Shown here: one piece after another, positions 1 to 9,823 of the stretch
Layout: each line of letters starts with the position of its first letter
Position numbering within the stretch: position 1 is the stretch's first letter
DNA from: Lolium rigidum
Lineage: Eukaryota > Streptophyta > Magnoliopsida > Poales > Poaceae
DNA length: 64,000 nt
Assembly (NCBI RefSeq): GCF_022539505.1
Contig: NC_061514.1
Coordinates: 250,034,124-250,098,123, forward strand
Direction of reading: 5' to 3'
Program-made: the position numbers and the translations under genes
The notes under the pieces: generated by a model
The model's database searches: none
The model's input: the letters and a program-made list of their open reading frames with translations, nothing else
Told to the model about the DNA's origin: nothing

Positions 1-908
1 AATTCTTCACATATCAAAAGAGCTAGAGAATGAAAGAGTGAAAATGATAATACAATGTACTGGCGTGTCCGTGCTATATCCAAAATCGAAGCCATACTAA
101 CTGAATATGAAGATAATCTGCAGTACTAGTCCCAGAAGAATTATCAAGAAAAAGAAGAAACAAAACAATAAAGGGAAATAGAGAGAGGAAGTGGGAGGGC
201 CGAGCAGTTATACACAGATGTGGGTTTGGAGATGTGTGTACACCACCGGGGAAGATGGGGATGTCGTCGTCCTGGAAGTGGACGGCCGCGGCCGTGCTCG
301 TATGGCCGGAGATCGTGGCGGACTGGTTGGTGGCTGGACCGCAGCAGAGGAGGTAGCGGCCGGGCCTGGCCTCCTTCATGGGTGCGGAGGCGGCGGCCGG
401 AGCTGCGCGCGGAGCGGCCGGAGATACGCGCGGAGTGGCCGAAGCTGCGCGCGGATGCAGTGGTTGTACAGCCCGTGAGGTCGGCGGCTGGGGCAACGCG
501 ACACACATCATGTGGAAGCGCCGGTCGGGGCAGCGCGCTGCCGCGTCGGCTGGGTAACGCCCGACCGAGAGATCTTGCCAGCGGTAGGAGTGGGTGGGCC
601 GTGCAGAGGGCATGAACTTGTGGCGGCGCCGATGCTGGGGAGAGGCCGCGCCATGGCCAAGGAACGGGAGCGAGCAGAGGCATGGGGGACTAGTGCCGGC
701 GCGGGGAATCGAGGGCACCAGCGGCGGGGATGACAGGTGGTGGTGCGGGAGGCGTGGCGGGCGGCCAGGGAGTCGGCGGCGGCAGGTGGCGTGGCGGGCG
801 GAAGGGGGTCGCCGGGGGCCACGCCGGCAGTGGGAAATTGGCGATGCAGGCGGTGTGTGTCTCCGGGAAGAAGGTGGTTTTGTTTGGGTGGTCTTTTCCA
901 TCACTCCT
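1..908. other. GC-rich segment, no gene supported
   Basis: About 0.65 kb of this stretch (roughly 220-850) is very GC-rich and is open in several frames on both strands. The longest frame is on the minus strand (74-904), with proline- and arginine-rich low-complexity translation. I see no recognisable domain, no convincing start context and no splice pattern. It abuts the palindromic terminal module at 909-1018, so it may be a gene 5' end captured by a TIR element, but that is inference only. Confidence 0.4.
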
Positions 909-1018
909 TATACGTTTACATGAATATTATTTTGAGCATAGGTTGCAAAATAGTGCAACCCTATATATATATATATAGAGGGTTGCACTATTCTAATTCT
1001 GAGCACCATTCGGTCTTA
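909..1018. repeat. Back-to-back terminal modules around an AT microsatellite
   Basis: An (AT)n run at about 962-976 is flanked on both sides by GGGTTGCACTATT facing outward. Beyond these lie CTGAGCACC-like sequence to the right and its inverted counterpart GAGCATAGG to the left. The same modules recur at 3701-3742 and 7203-7262. I read them as termini of a TIR element family, possibly Mutator-like, with two ends abutting here. No target-site duplication could be fixed. The 3-bp TTA ending at 1018 belongs to the Harbinger insertion that follows. Confidence 0.45.
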
Positions 1019-1251
1019 GGGCATCTCCAACGGGGCGACCCATCCCGCGCCCGCGCGTCCGGATGGGTCCAGCCGGACAAAAACCCGGCCCAACGCGGGG
1101 ACGCACCGCAAAAGCGGACGGCCGCGGCGTCCGGAACGACGCAAACCCGGCCCAAATCTGGGCCGGGTTTGCGTGGCCGCGGATGGCACGCGGCGTCCTC
1201 GCGTGTCCGCCCTGTCCGCGTGGCTGGCCCACACTGTCGGTGCCCCGGCCC

Positions 1252-1258
1252 TATTAAA
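1252..1258 (+). promoter_or_regulatory. TATA-like box of Harbinger cargo gene
   Basis: TATTAAA lies 92 bases upstream of the ATG at 1344, in an otherwise very GC-rich leader. This is a plausible spacing for a plant core promoter with a leader of about 60 nt. It is inferred from sequence only. Confidence 0.4.
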
Positions 1259-1343
1259 TGTGGATCGGGGAAGTGGACTGTCCCTATCCGGTCCCCACTT
1301 TCCACTCCGGCCGCACGCGCGAGCTCGAAGCTTCCGCGCCGCC

Positions 1344-2358
1344 ATGGCCCCGAAGCGCGAGTTCTCGCCATCCGCCAACGACCACGAGGCCGGCGGCAGC
1401 CGGCCAGTCGCGCCGGCGCCGTTCGCCATGGGGCCGCCGGCGACGCCCAGACGCGACCGGATCTACGTCACCGTAGCGGTGGCGCGGATGTTCCGGGACG
1501 CCGGCGTCCCAATGCCGTGGGGGACGTGCACCTCCCCACGGCCGGCACCTGAGCCCGGATCGGGTTCCGGTGCCGCCCATCCCGGCGTCGGGCCGCGCCC
1601 GCTACGCCGAGATCCGGAGGCGCCGCGCTCGCGCTGCAGGCGGACCTCCGGCGAGGACCCCGCGTGCGGCGACGCAAGTCCCAACCGGGACTTGTGGTTC
1701 GAGGTGGAGCACGATGCGCGGCGGCGCACGTGCTTCACATCCGCGACAGCGCGGCCTCGCGCGCGCCCGAGCACAGCTGCTAGGCGGGCCGGCCGCCGCC
1801 CCGGCGGCCTCTACATCGGCGAGCCCGCGCCCAGCCCCAGCCCCAGCCCGCGGCCGCAGCCCCGGGAGGAGGAGAACGACCCGGAGCTGCAGGCGGCGCT
1901 CGCGGCGTCCCGCGAGCAGCGAGGACCTCGACGAGCCGGCCAAATGGCCGCTCCTCGCCGAGACGCCGCGCACCTCCGCGGCCGGAGAGGCGGCCGGAAG
2001 GCCCGAGAGGACGCCCGGGCGGACGCGTGGGCCTTCCTCCGAGCCGGCGCGCCGTCGGGAGGAGGCCGCTACGCGTCGGCGGCGCTCCGGGAGGAGGAGC
2101 GCCGGGCCGCGCGCCCGGCGGAGGAGGAGCCGCTCGGCCACGCGAGGCGGAGGAGCAGGCTCCGACAGGAGTCCGCGCGGAGGGCACGGCTGCGCGAGCC
2201 GGCGAGCCCGCCGAACGCGCACTCCGCCCGGGAAGGGCGCGGTGGGACCCCGGCCGGAGTCCCCGGTGCCCTCCGGCGTGTCGAGCCGAACAGGCGCGTC
2301 GCCGCCGGGCGGCGTCGTCATCATCGACGCCGACGATGACGAGTACTACTGGGGGTAG
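1344..2358 (+). pseudogene. Frameshifted cargo gene of Harbinger-like element (unknown basic/acidic protein)
   Basis: The frame opens at 1344 with MAPKREFSP and keeps gene-like composition for about 75 codons. These include a segment rich in aromatic and aliphatic residues followed by AGVPMPWG. Protein-like segments then alternate between two frames. A RARYAEIRRRRARAA segment lies at about 1590-1640 in one frame and DLWFEVEHDARRR at about 1690-1728 in the other. ENDPELQAALAASRE follows at about 1874-1918, and an acidic C-terminal end VVIIDADDDEYYWG stops at 2358. At least three frameshifts are therefore needed. I recognise the layout as a dispersed grass protein family but cannot assign a function. 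There are no introns and no transposase motif. Confidence 0.5.
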
Positions 2359-2695
2359 TATCGCCGGCGGCCACCGCGAGCTCGCAAACCCTGGCTAGGG
2401 TTTGCTTTTTTAGTTTAAAGCCATATATGGCTTTCTTTTGTGTAAAATTTGCCCAAAATAGGGCTAAGTTTAATGACCAACTAGTTTAAATTTATGTTTT
2501 GTCCTTTTCCTTTTTTATTTTCATTTCTGTTTTATTTTATTACCAATGCGCTGCGTCCGCGCGTTGGGCGCAGCGTGCGATCCAAACGGACACGCGGACG
2601 CGGGCCGCTGTCCGGGTGTCCGTTCGGCCACGCAAACGGCCCAAAACGGACGGCCCAGCGCGTCCGTTTGGGTCGCGCGGTTGGAGATGCCCTTA

Positions 2696-3340
2696 TATAG
2701 GATCGATGTGGACCGAAACGACACGAAAATGAAAACCCACCCGAACGCCCAAACCCACGCGCTCCGTCCCTAACCTCCCGCACCCGCAGCCACCAGCCCC
2801 ACCGCGCCTCCCCGCCGCCGGAGCCTGCGCAGGCAGCGCCGCCGCACCTCGCTGGGACCGGCTTCTTCCCTACCATATTTTCCGCACGGCCTACCCCTGG
2901 TTGCTCCCGCCGCCACAAATCATGGCCGCTACGATCCCCCGGTTGCTCCGGCCGGCGCCGTCTGTAGCACATCCCATGGCCTCCGCTGCCACCACCTTGA
3001 CCTGCCGATCTCGGATATCCCTGCCGGCCAACTCCCGTTATAGCGCCGCCGCCAGAGCGCCCGCGCGCCGCATGGTCTGGTCCGCGCGCTGCCGCCTTGA
3101 GATCTGCGCGCCCTGACGGAAGGTTCGAGCACCGCCAATCGAAGGGCTGGCAAAGCCCAGCGCGGCCGCCCCTTCATCCTCCATTCCCAGGTCGACCTCC
3201 CGACCACGAGCAGTTCCTGCCCGATGCCGTGCGCGAGCTCCAGATTCTGCTCAACCAGATTGCCTGGGCGCGGGCGGCCCCACTCTGGTGGTCTCCGTTC
3301 TTATTCAGAAATCGGCTGTGCTAATGGAAGCAGTACAGAT
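2696..3340. other. GC-rich island without a supported gene
   Basis: About 0.5 kb (2735-3300) is CpG-rich and has short frames on both strands, none with a recognisable domain. It ends abruptly at the start of the AGTACA-motif region. It could be a captured gene 5' end within a TIR element. No splice sites or start context decide this. Confidence 0.3.
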
Positions 3341-3700
3341 AGGGGAGCGAACTGCACACTGACGAAAAGTGTAACATTCAATATACGAAGTGCAGAAAAA
3401 TTGGAAAAGATTCTGCTCTCGGTGCAGAGTTTCAGGACAGAGTGCAGAACAACTGTGCCTATCAGCGAAAGTTTGACCCAATTATACAAGAAGTACAAGT
3501 AGAAATTGATCTGCAATTTAGCCCAAAACACTACGTGCCAATGGAAATGTGCAGAGCGTTCACTTTCCATTGAAAAATCGTGTGTGTTTTTGGATGATTA
3601 AAACCAAGAAGTACTTCTTCTTTTATATGGCGAAGTATACATTATGAATAAAGAGCAGTACAGACGGAAAAGAAACATAAATTAAATAGGCCCCACTATT

Positions 3701-3742
3701 TTGAATCGGTGCTCAGAATATTATTTTGAGCACCACCGATTC
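3701..3742. repeat. Palindrome, paired terminal modules
   Basis: GAATCGGTGCTCAGAATA is followed by its imperfect inverse ending GAGCACCACCGATTC. It gives an inverted repeat of about 18 bases per arm centred near 3720. The arm carries the same GGTGCTCAGAATATT module as 7205-7225. It probably marks abutting or nested ends of the same repeat family. Confidence 0.6.
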
Positions 3743-5431
3743 AGTATAGGGCAAGTCCACTCGCTCCGAAAAGAAACGCCAACCTCCTTCCCCATGACCT
3801 CTCCCAGCGTCCGCAAGCAACCACCAGCCATCGACTCGCGCGTTGCCGGCCTTGACCTGCGCATCGCCGCTCCTCCGGCCCACGCACAACCGACCCTGAA
3901 CCTCGCACCGCCGTTGCCCATGACCCGCACGCGGCCGCCCTTGACCCACGCGCAACCGCACCTCTACGTGTTGCTGGCTTCCACGCCGCTCCCCGCGAAA
4001 ACCAAGCCACCACGCCGCCGACCGAATCCTCACCGCCGTCACCTGAGGAAGTTCTCCTCCATGGGAATCGCCGCGGCGGCCACCACACACCAGCTGCCGG
4101 CCTACCCCTATGGTGCCCGGTTCCGGCCACGTTCGGCTATGGCGAGGCGAGCTCGGGGATAAGGTCCTCCGAGATGACACTTCCATTGAATTTTTTTTTC
4201 TCTTTTTTCTCATATTCCTCTTGATTTTCAGTGTTATTTTCGAATCTGGATGGGTGGTACAGAAGTACAAATGTGTTGCCGTGTATTTTAGTATACAAAA
4301 GTGAGTTAAGAGCACTCGATCGACTCAGCAAGTGAAATTTTCGTTCTTAAAAGTGTTCTTTAGGAAGTGCAAGAAATTGTTATGGAGAAGTACAAGAACT
4401 TGCTACCATGAAATACATCTCTCGCCGCTCAGAAAAAATAAATCCGAAAAAGGAAAAAAAAACTTCTAATTGTATACCCAGAGAGATTAAAAGTGAATCC
4501 CCGAAGTATGCATACTCTTAACAACGGAACACATTTTATTTTTGTCGAAATTTCACACGGAGTTCAAAGTATATTATAATTATTCTGTCAAATGCACCAG
4601 GTTATTACTTTTACCGAATAGTCAGCTCCTAGAAGTTTAGTGCATAAAGTGGCTCAAACTCACTTCAAACGCCGAGGATAACTGGTGATTTGATTAAAGC
4701 AATTCACTCACCGCATCCATCGTCTTCACATTTCTGTCTAGAAAAAATCATTCGGACATTATAAAAATATATGGATAAATTGAGAAACAAAAATAGGAAG
4801 TGCACCCATTCGAGAAGAGCTGTACACCCACTTAAGATAAGAAGTACAAAGAAAATCGACAAAAAAATGAAGAAAAAACAAAATAATCCCATCATTCGCG
4901 GGGAACTGTACATGATGTTGTTTCCTTCTGCTGTCGGCGAGGATCTTAGCACCATGATGCTTCCTCTCCACATCTCTGTTTCATTCTCTGCTGAACATGC
5001 GCAGTCCACTAGTTCATTTGCTGAAAGTACATATCATGTGATTTTATCTTTCTTTGTTGCCGCTCCTAGAAGCAAGATGTCCATGGACATCGTCACTACA
5101 TGATAGAACAACGCAGAGCAATTGTTGTCACGAAAAAAATGCTTGCACAACTGCGGTGAATCTCTTTACTTATGTGGTTGAAATTGATATATTGTAGATG
5201 GCTTCGGATGCATTAACAATGAACCTGTGAAGATGAGAGACAATACGTGGTGATGGTCAAAGGATAAGACCAAGGTATGTGGAGGAAAAAAGACACAACT
5301 TTTAGTGCGGAAAAGTGTCACTAATTTTGTATCAAAACGCACATAGTGCCATGTACATATGGAGTAGTACCTCCCATTCATGTGAACTTTGAATTTCCGA
5401 GAAGAGAAAATTCATCAAATGTAAAATCTAA

Positions 5432-5885
5432 CAAGTACAACCATTCAACACGAGCAGTACACCCACTTAATATAGGAAGTAAAAGAAAACCGAGAAAGTC
5501 CAAATGTAGAAAAAACAAAATAATCCCGTCATCTGCGAGGAAGTACGTGCAGTGATTCCGAGAAGTACAGGCGGAGACACCAGAAAGTACAAGCGGTAAT
5601 TACATGAATTAAAAGTGTTCAAAGAAAAATACTCCCGCCTAAGTTCACATAGGAAAAAACAATAATAATCCCATCACCCGTAAACAAGTTCATATACTTG
5701 ACAATGAGAAGTACAACCATTCAACACAAGCAATACACCCACTTAATATAGGAAGTATAAGAAACCCGACAAAGTCCAAATGTAGAAAAAACAAAATAAT
5801 CCTGTCATCTGCAAGGAAGTACGAGCAGTGATTCTGAGAAGTACAGGCAGAGACAACAGTAAGTACAAGCGGTAATTACATGAAG
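5432..5885 (+). repeat. Tandem duplication, period about 276 bp
   Basis: The block beginning CAAGTACAACCATTCAACAC at 5432 recurs at 5708 (GAAGTACAACCATTCAACAC), with the same order of sub-blocks. These are an ACACCCACTTAATATAGGAAG segment, a run shared around AAACAAAATAATCC, and a GTACAAGCGGTAATTACATGAA end at about 5609 and 5885. The copies differ at roughly one base in fifteen by eye. A third, more diverged partial copy lies at about 4795-4915. No coding frame is present. Confidence 0.75.
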
Positions 5886-6514
5886 AAAATACTCCCACAT
5901 AAGTTCACATAGCAACATTGTGAAGTTCAAATATTAAGATCTGGGAAGTGTAGAATCTCTTAAATAGAATATAGGGACAATCTAACATTATCATTTTGAA
6001 GCACACATGCTAGTTTTTGTAAAACACACTAGTATCAAAACATTTCCAGGAAGTACAACCACGAAGGCCAAGCAGTACAAAGACATGTCGTGGGAAGTTC
6101 AGATGCGCGTGGTTGTGCTGAGCATTTTGTGTGGCCATGGACCTCAAACAAACACCGTATGAGAAACTTATAGTCATTTTACTGAACACTTTCGTGAAAC
6201 AGCGCCGAGAAGTACAACCGCATTTCCCTGGAAGTGCAAGTTCGGTTCGAGGGAAGTTCAATGCTCTGTTTTTACGGGGCGGAAATCTATTGTTCGAATC
6301 TCATCGATTTGATCACCAACCACTTCAATCATTATCACCAAAAGCTTTATATGCTAGAGTATATGTCTAATTTCATTACCTACAACATTTACAACAAATA
6401 AATGGATCTAAGCCATCAAATTCAAACCGTTATCCCACAAAATATACCGGAAACATGATTTCAAAACTTCTAAAATTAGTTTTAAACCGTTCGGATTTGG
6501 CAAAATGGTAGATA

Positions 6515-7095
6515 CAAAAAATATGCGCAATTTTGACAGCTTTCCAACCGTATATCATTTCCATTGTTTAAATACTCCGAATGGAAATCGCGGGGAAATC
6601 ATTCGGGGCCCGTCACATAAAACGGGCGAACAGTAATTCGATTTATTCTCTTAAACTATAAGGAATTAGAGAAACCAATTCGAATAAGAAAGTTGCGCCT
6701 AGTCCATAGCTTTCCAACGCCATATCATTTGCATCATTCCGACAAACGGTTGAAACAATTCATCCAAATTACTGTCTGGTCGTTTTTGAGTACGTCCGAA
6801 ATTCGGTATTTTCAAAATTGTTCAAAAACTGTGACGATTTTGAAAAAACTTAAAACACGAAAAAGTTGCGCAATTTCATTATCTTTCCAACGGTATATCA
6901 CTTGCATAGTTTCGATAAGCGATTCGAAAATCGAACTAAAAGTCGTTTTCTGGCCAAATAGAAGCGTTTTCGTATTTTCAAAATTAAATTTAAACTGTGA
7001 AAAATCTGTGAAAAGTGTGAACATGAAAAAGTTGCGGTTTTTCATTATCTATCAAACGGTATATCATTTGCATAGTTCCTACTAATGGTTGAGAA
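6515..7095 (+). repeat. Four-copy diverged repeat, period about 170 bp
   Basis: Four copies of a block AAGTTGCGC ... CTTTCCAACGGTATATCATTTGCAT lie at about 6518, 6686, 6862 and 7026, each followed by a variant of TTCCGA..AACGGTTGAAA. They alternate with AT-rich linkers. There is no coding potential. The copies look like an old tandem array inside the larger repeat. Confidence 0.6.
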
Positions 7096-7202
7096 ACTCG
7101 AGGTATAATCAGTACCTATGAAGAAAACGGGAAGTTCAGGTAAGTTCGACAGAAAGTTGAACCCTGTTATCCGGGAAGTACAACCTTGTGTCCAGAAAAG
7201 TA

Positions 7203-7262
7203 CAAGTCGGTGCTCAGAATATTATTCTGCAACCGGTTGCAGAATAGTGCTGGTATATATAT
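7203..7262. repeat. Right terminal module with perfect 24-bp palindrome
   Basis: GTCGGTGCTCAGAATATT is followed by TATTCTGCAACCGGTTGCAGAATA, a perfect 12+12 palindrome. After it come GTGCTGG and a TATATATATATA run. Read inverted, this matches the module to the right of the AT run at 962-1010. The pair therefore could bound an element of about 6.3 kb (about 965-7262) into which the first Harbinger-like element inserted. Confidence 0.5.
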
Positions 7263-8551
7263 ATAGGCTTTTTCGTACATGTGTAATTTTTTGCTATTTT
7301 CTATAACTAGCAGTGTGGCCCTCGCAAATGCGAGGGCAGACTCTTCAATATATTATTATTTGTAAGCGAAATGGAAATAGGTAGAATTCACATAGATCTA
7401 TAATGATAAGTTTAACAAAGACTATGATTTATGCATGAGAGCAGTTATTACGTATAGATAAATTACGTACTCCACTTTTATTTGTAAATATATTCATTTA
7501 GGATCAAAATGTCAAAAGATTGACTTCCCGTAGATTAATATAATAATAATAATAAAGGTTATGTTATGAGAGAAATTATGTGTATTTGTACACACATAAC
7601 TGTAGAAACTTATGATGTACCCCATAAATAGTTAAATATCTTGATGTATCATTGATTTATGTGATCAGCATACATATGTCTATGTTTTATGTAAGTGAAC
7701 GAAAATTTCTCATCAGCGTTATATGCGTCCATCTAATTGCTAGTGCTAGCTGTCTGCCAAGGGGCTTAATCAAGTGCAGCCATGCATGTATCTACCTGAT
7801 CGGTACATGCATGGAATCAAGCTTGATCCTGCTCAGTCAGACGGAGGAGCTCGCTTTGTTCATGGTCTCTCGTGTCCCGCTAACAAATCTCGCACCTGCA
7901 CGGCTGAAGATGACTCGCTATAGGAAAAAAATATATGGTGTAACCGGACTCTTTCGTTCGGTTCAACTGGTGTAGATTGCGTATGTGCCTGTACCGTAAC
8001 ATAGCTATAGGAAAGAAAACACAAAAATATCTGGTCTAATTGAAGCTATAGGAACCGGACTGTTGGCTGTTCTATCGTGTTTGTGCCTGTATCGTAATAT
8101 ATTTTTGTAAGCATACCATTTTTATTTCCACCACTAATATTCAAAGTTCACAGGTCAAATTGTAGCACATGTGAAAGCATGTGTTGGCTTGCTTTTTCAT
8201 CTGTATAATACTTTTAGTATACAATTTATGTAGTTACTATTTATACCATAAAAATATGTTTTCACCTGTTCATCTTTTTTGTTGCAAAATAAAAAATTCT
8301 TTAGACCTCCATATAGTTGTTAAGGTATACCTTTGACCACTATTTTGTATATTAATATATTATGTTTCTAAGAAAATATGAAAAACGAAACCTTGCAAAA
8401 AATAGGTAACTCACATTAAAATTACCAGTTACATATAAAATTTGCCATTTTAATTTTACAAGCCAATGATCAACATAAAATAAAGTTTTAGTTCTACTAA
8501 TGCGACGCTATCTTATGTACTTTTCTTTTATCACCCTTCAAAAATTTCATA

Positions 8552-8654
8552 CTCCCTCCGATCCATATTAATTGACTTCAATATGGATGTATCTAGAACT
8601 AAAACGTGTCTAGATACATTCATATTAGAGTCAATTAATATGAACCGGAGGGAG
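8552..8654. mobile_element. Stowaway MITE
   Basis: A 103-bp element with termini CTCCCTCCGATCCATATTAA and its inverse ending TCCGGAGGGAG-type sequence. It is flanked by TA on both sides (8550-8551 and 8655-8656). The two halves are complementary over most of their length. This is a Tc1/mariner-type MITE of the common grass Stowaway group, nested in the Helitron. Confidence 0.85.
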
Positions 8655-9289
8655 TATATTGATTATAATCATATGTAAACCTTATGATTGTGATAGTAAT
8701 TTTCCGATCTGGAATAGTCGGACACGAACCTGTATTGCCGAAGACCATCGACAATACATCTGGCGACCCCAGGTCGTCCTAAATGTTCCATTGTCTTCCC
8801 CGGGATTGTCGTAGTTGAAGTTATTGGAGGGATCAGATATCGCGGGTGTATATGCGATGTGGAGCTTTTCCTTCTTTTTTTAACCGGTGATTTTTTTGGA
8901 TTTTAATTAAAAAATAGGCAGTTATAGTCTTATACAAATACGTGTTTCATTGTTTTCCTTTTTCATATTTCCTACCAAATATAGTGTCATGTGGAATTGC
9001 TCATCTACGTGAAATTAATCGTTTGCCAATATCAATCTCTTGTTAAATCTTAACCATTAATTATAGATTTAACTATTAAACGAATTTAATTGATGTGGCT
9101 TAACGTGACATCCGTATATTACTTTTATACGTAGGTTTCTTTCCGGCTACCACGTTCCAACATAGCTATATCGGCTTGGTTTGCATGTCTAAAAATAAAA
9201 TAGAAGTACTCTTAGGCTGACTTTGTAAACTGACGTATCTAGGTAGGTTTTTTTTTGCAAGCAGCAATGACGTCCGTACAATATTGCTA

Positions 9290-9547
9290 CTCCATCCGTC
9301 CTAGTTTGTAGGTCACAATTTTTAAATATCTTAGCCCAAGGTACTAGCTGATTGAGTCTCATTTTCTCTCTCTCATTGGTGCATGCAACCTCTTTCTCTC
9401 TCTCATTGGTGCATGCATTCTCTTTCTCTCCCTCATTGGTGCATGCAACCCCTTTCTCTCCCTCATTAAATAAAATTATGCCTTAGAGGTGGGGGTTATG
9501 GGAAAATAGTTTTTGGGAATATGACTTACACTTTAGGACGGAGGGAG
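9290..9547. mobile_element. Stowaway-like MITE with internal minisatellite
   Basis: The termini CTCCATCCGTCCTA and TAGGACGGAGGGAG are inverted, and TA flanks both ends (9288-9289, 9548-9549). At 258 bp it is longer than typical Stowaway copies, because it contains a 30-bp tandem array (9371-9466). There is no coding potential. It is nested in the Helitron. Confidence 0.8.
9371..9466 (+). repeat. 30-bp tandem repeat inside MITE
   Basis: Units begin at 9371, 9401, 9431 and 9461 (last partial), with the pattern TCTCATTGGTGCATGCAACC followed by a CT-rich spacer. The period is exactly 30 bp. Copies differ by a few bases. Confidence 0.85.
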
Positions 9548-9823
9548 TAGTTTCCTACATAGATGTGTTTTTGAATGACGTGGGCAGCAGTTACGATTTT
9601 CCATATATAAAGCATATTGCTTTACTAAAGCAGTCCATGCCACGTACGATGAGATGTGATTTGCTTGACATATATATCGTGTCAAACATGTTACTTAACT
9701 ACTATTTTTTCATAAAATCTGAGCCATATATTTTAGATCTAACTATCAAAATTAATTCAGATAATGTGGATTAACCTGGTGTCTCCGTTAAAATCTCTTA
9801 TTTTGCTTTTAGTATATAATAGA

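Larger units (their letters stand above)
1019..2692 (+). mobile_element. PIF/Harbinger-like non-autonomous element with decayed cargo gene
   Basis: The element starts GGGCATCTCCAACGGGGCG and ends with the inverted counterpart (GTTGGAGATGCCC). It is flanked by the 3-bp duplication TTA (1016-1018 and 2693-2695), the target preference of PIF/Harbinger elements. No DDE transposase or Myb-like ORF is visible. Inside, the sequence is strongly GC-rich up to about 2360 and then AT-rich. It contains a TATA-like box and a broken protein gene. The layout matches the second element at 12255-13510: TIR, GC-rich leader, TATA box, then a single-exon gene. It is inserted within the terminal module of the surrounding repeat. 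Confidence 0.75.
3340..7200 (+). repeat. Dispersed GAAGTACAA-like motif region
   Basis: More than forty occurrences of a short motif close to RGAAGTACAA (variants AGTGCA, AGTTCA, AGTACG) lie on the plus strand in 3.9 kb. They occur for example at 3490, 4264, 4384, 4840, 5562, 5709, 6050, 6212, 6232, 6254, 7127 and 7177. Spacing is irregular, from about 20 to 300 bases. Few are seen on the opposite strand. The surrounding DNA is AT-rich and has no convincing coding frame. A GC-rich island (about 3760-4165) interrupts it. This may be the subterminal or interior repeat landscape of a large TIR transposon. Confidence 0.55.
7307..9823 (-). mobile_element. Non-autonomous Helitron
   Basis: On the minus strand the element begins TCTATTATATACTAAAAG at 9823 and ends CTAG at 7307. 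It sits between a 5' A and a 3' T with no target duplication. An 8-bp-stem hairpin (GCCCTCGC-ATTT-GCGAGGGC, 7318-7337) lies 7 bases before CTAG. TC start, hairpin plus CTRR end, and A/T insertion are the Helitron hallmarks. The 2.5-kb interior is AT-rich, carries two Stowaway MITEs and has no Rep/helicase frame. An internal segment near 9000-9130 resembles the 5' end region again. Confidence 0.75.

Noticed and set aside
74..904. 276-codon minus-strand frame
   Set aside because: Low-complexity Pro/Arg/Ala translation in a CpG-rich island that is open in several frames at once; no domain and no gene context.
962..976. AT run as a TATA promoter
   Set aside because: Symmetric microsatellite between two repeat termini with no gene placed downstream at promoter distance.
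7652..7975. 107-codon plus-strand frame in the Helitron
   Set aside because: No recognisable motif, AT-rich, and no Rep or helicase signature; most likely chance.
9371..9466. Regular 30-bp repeats resembling a CRISPR array
   Set aside because: Units are contiguous without unique spacers and sit inside a Stowaway MITE in a plant genome.
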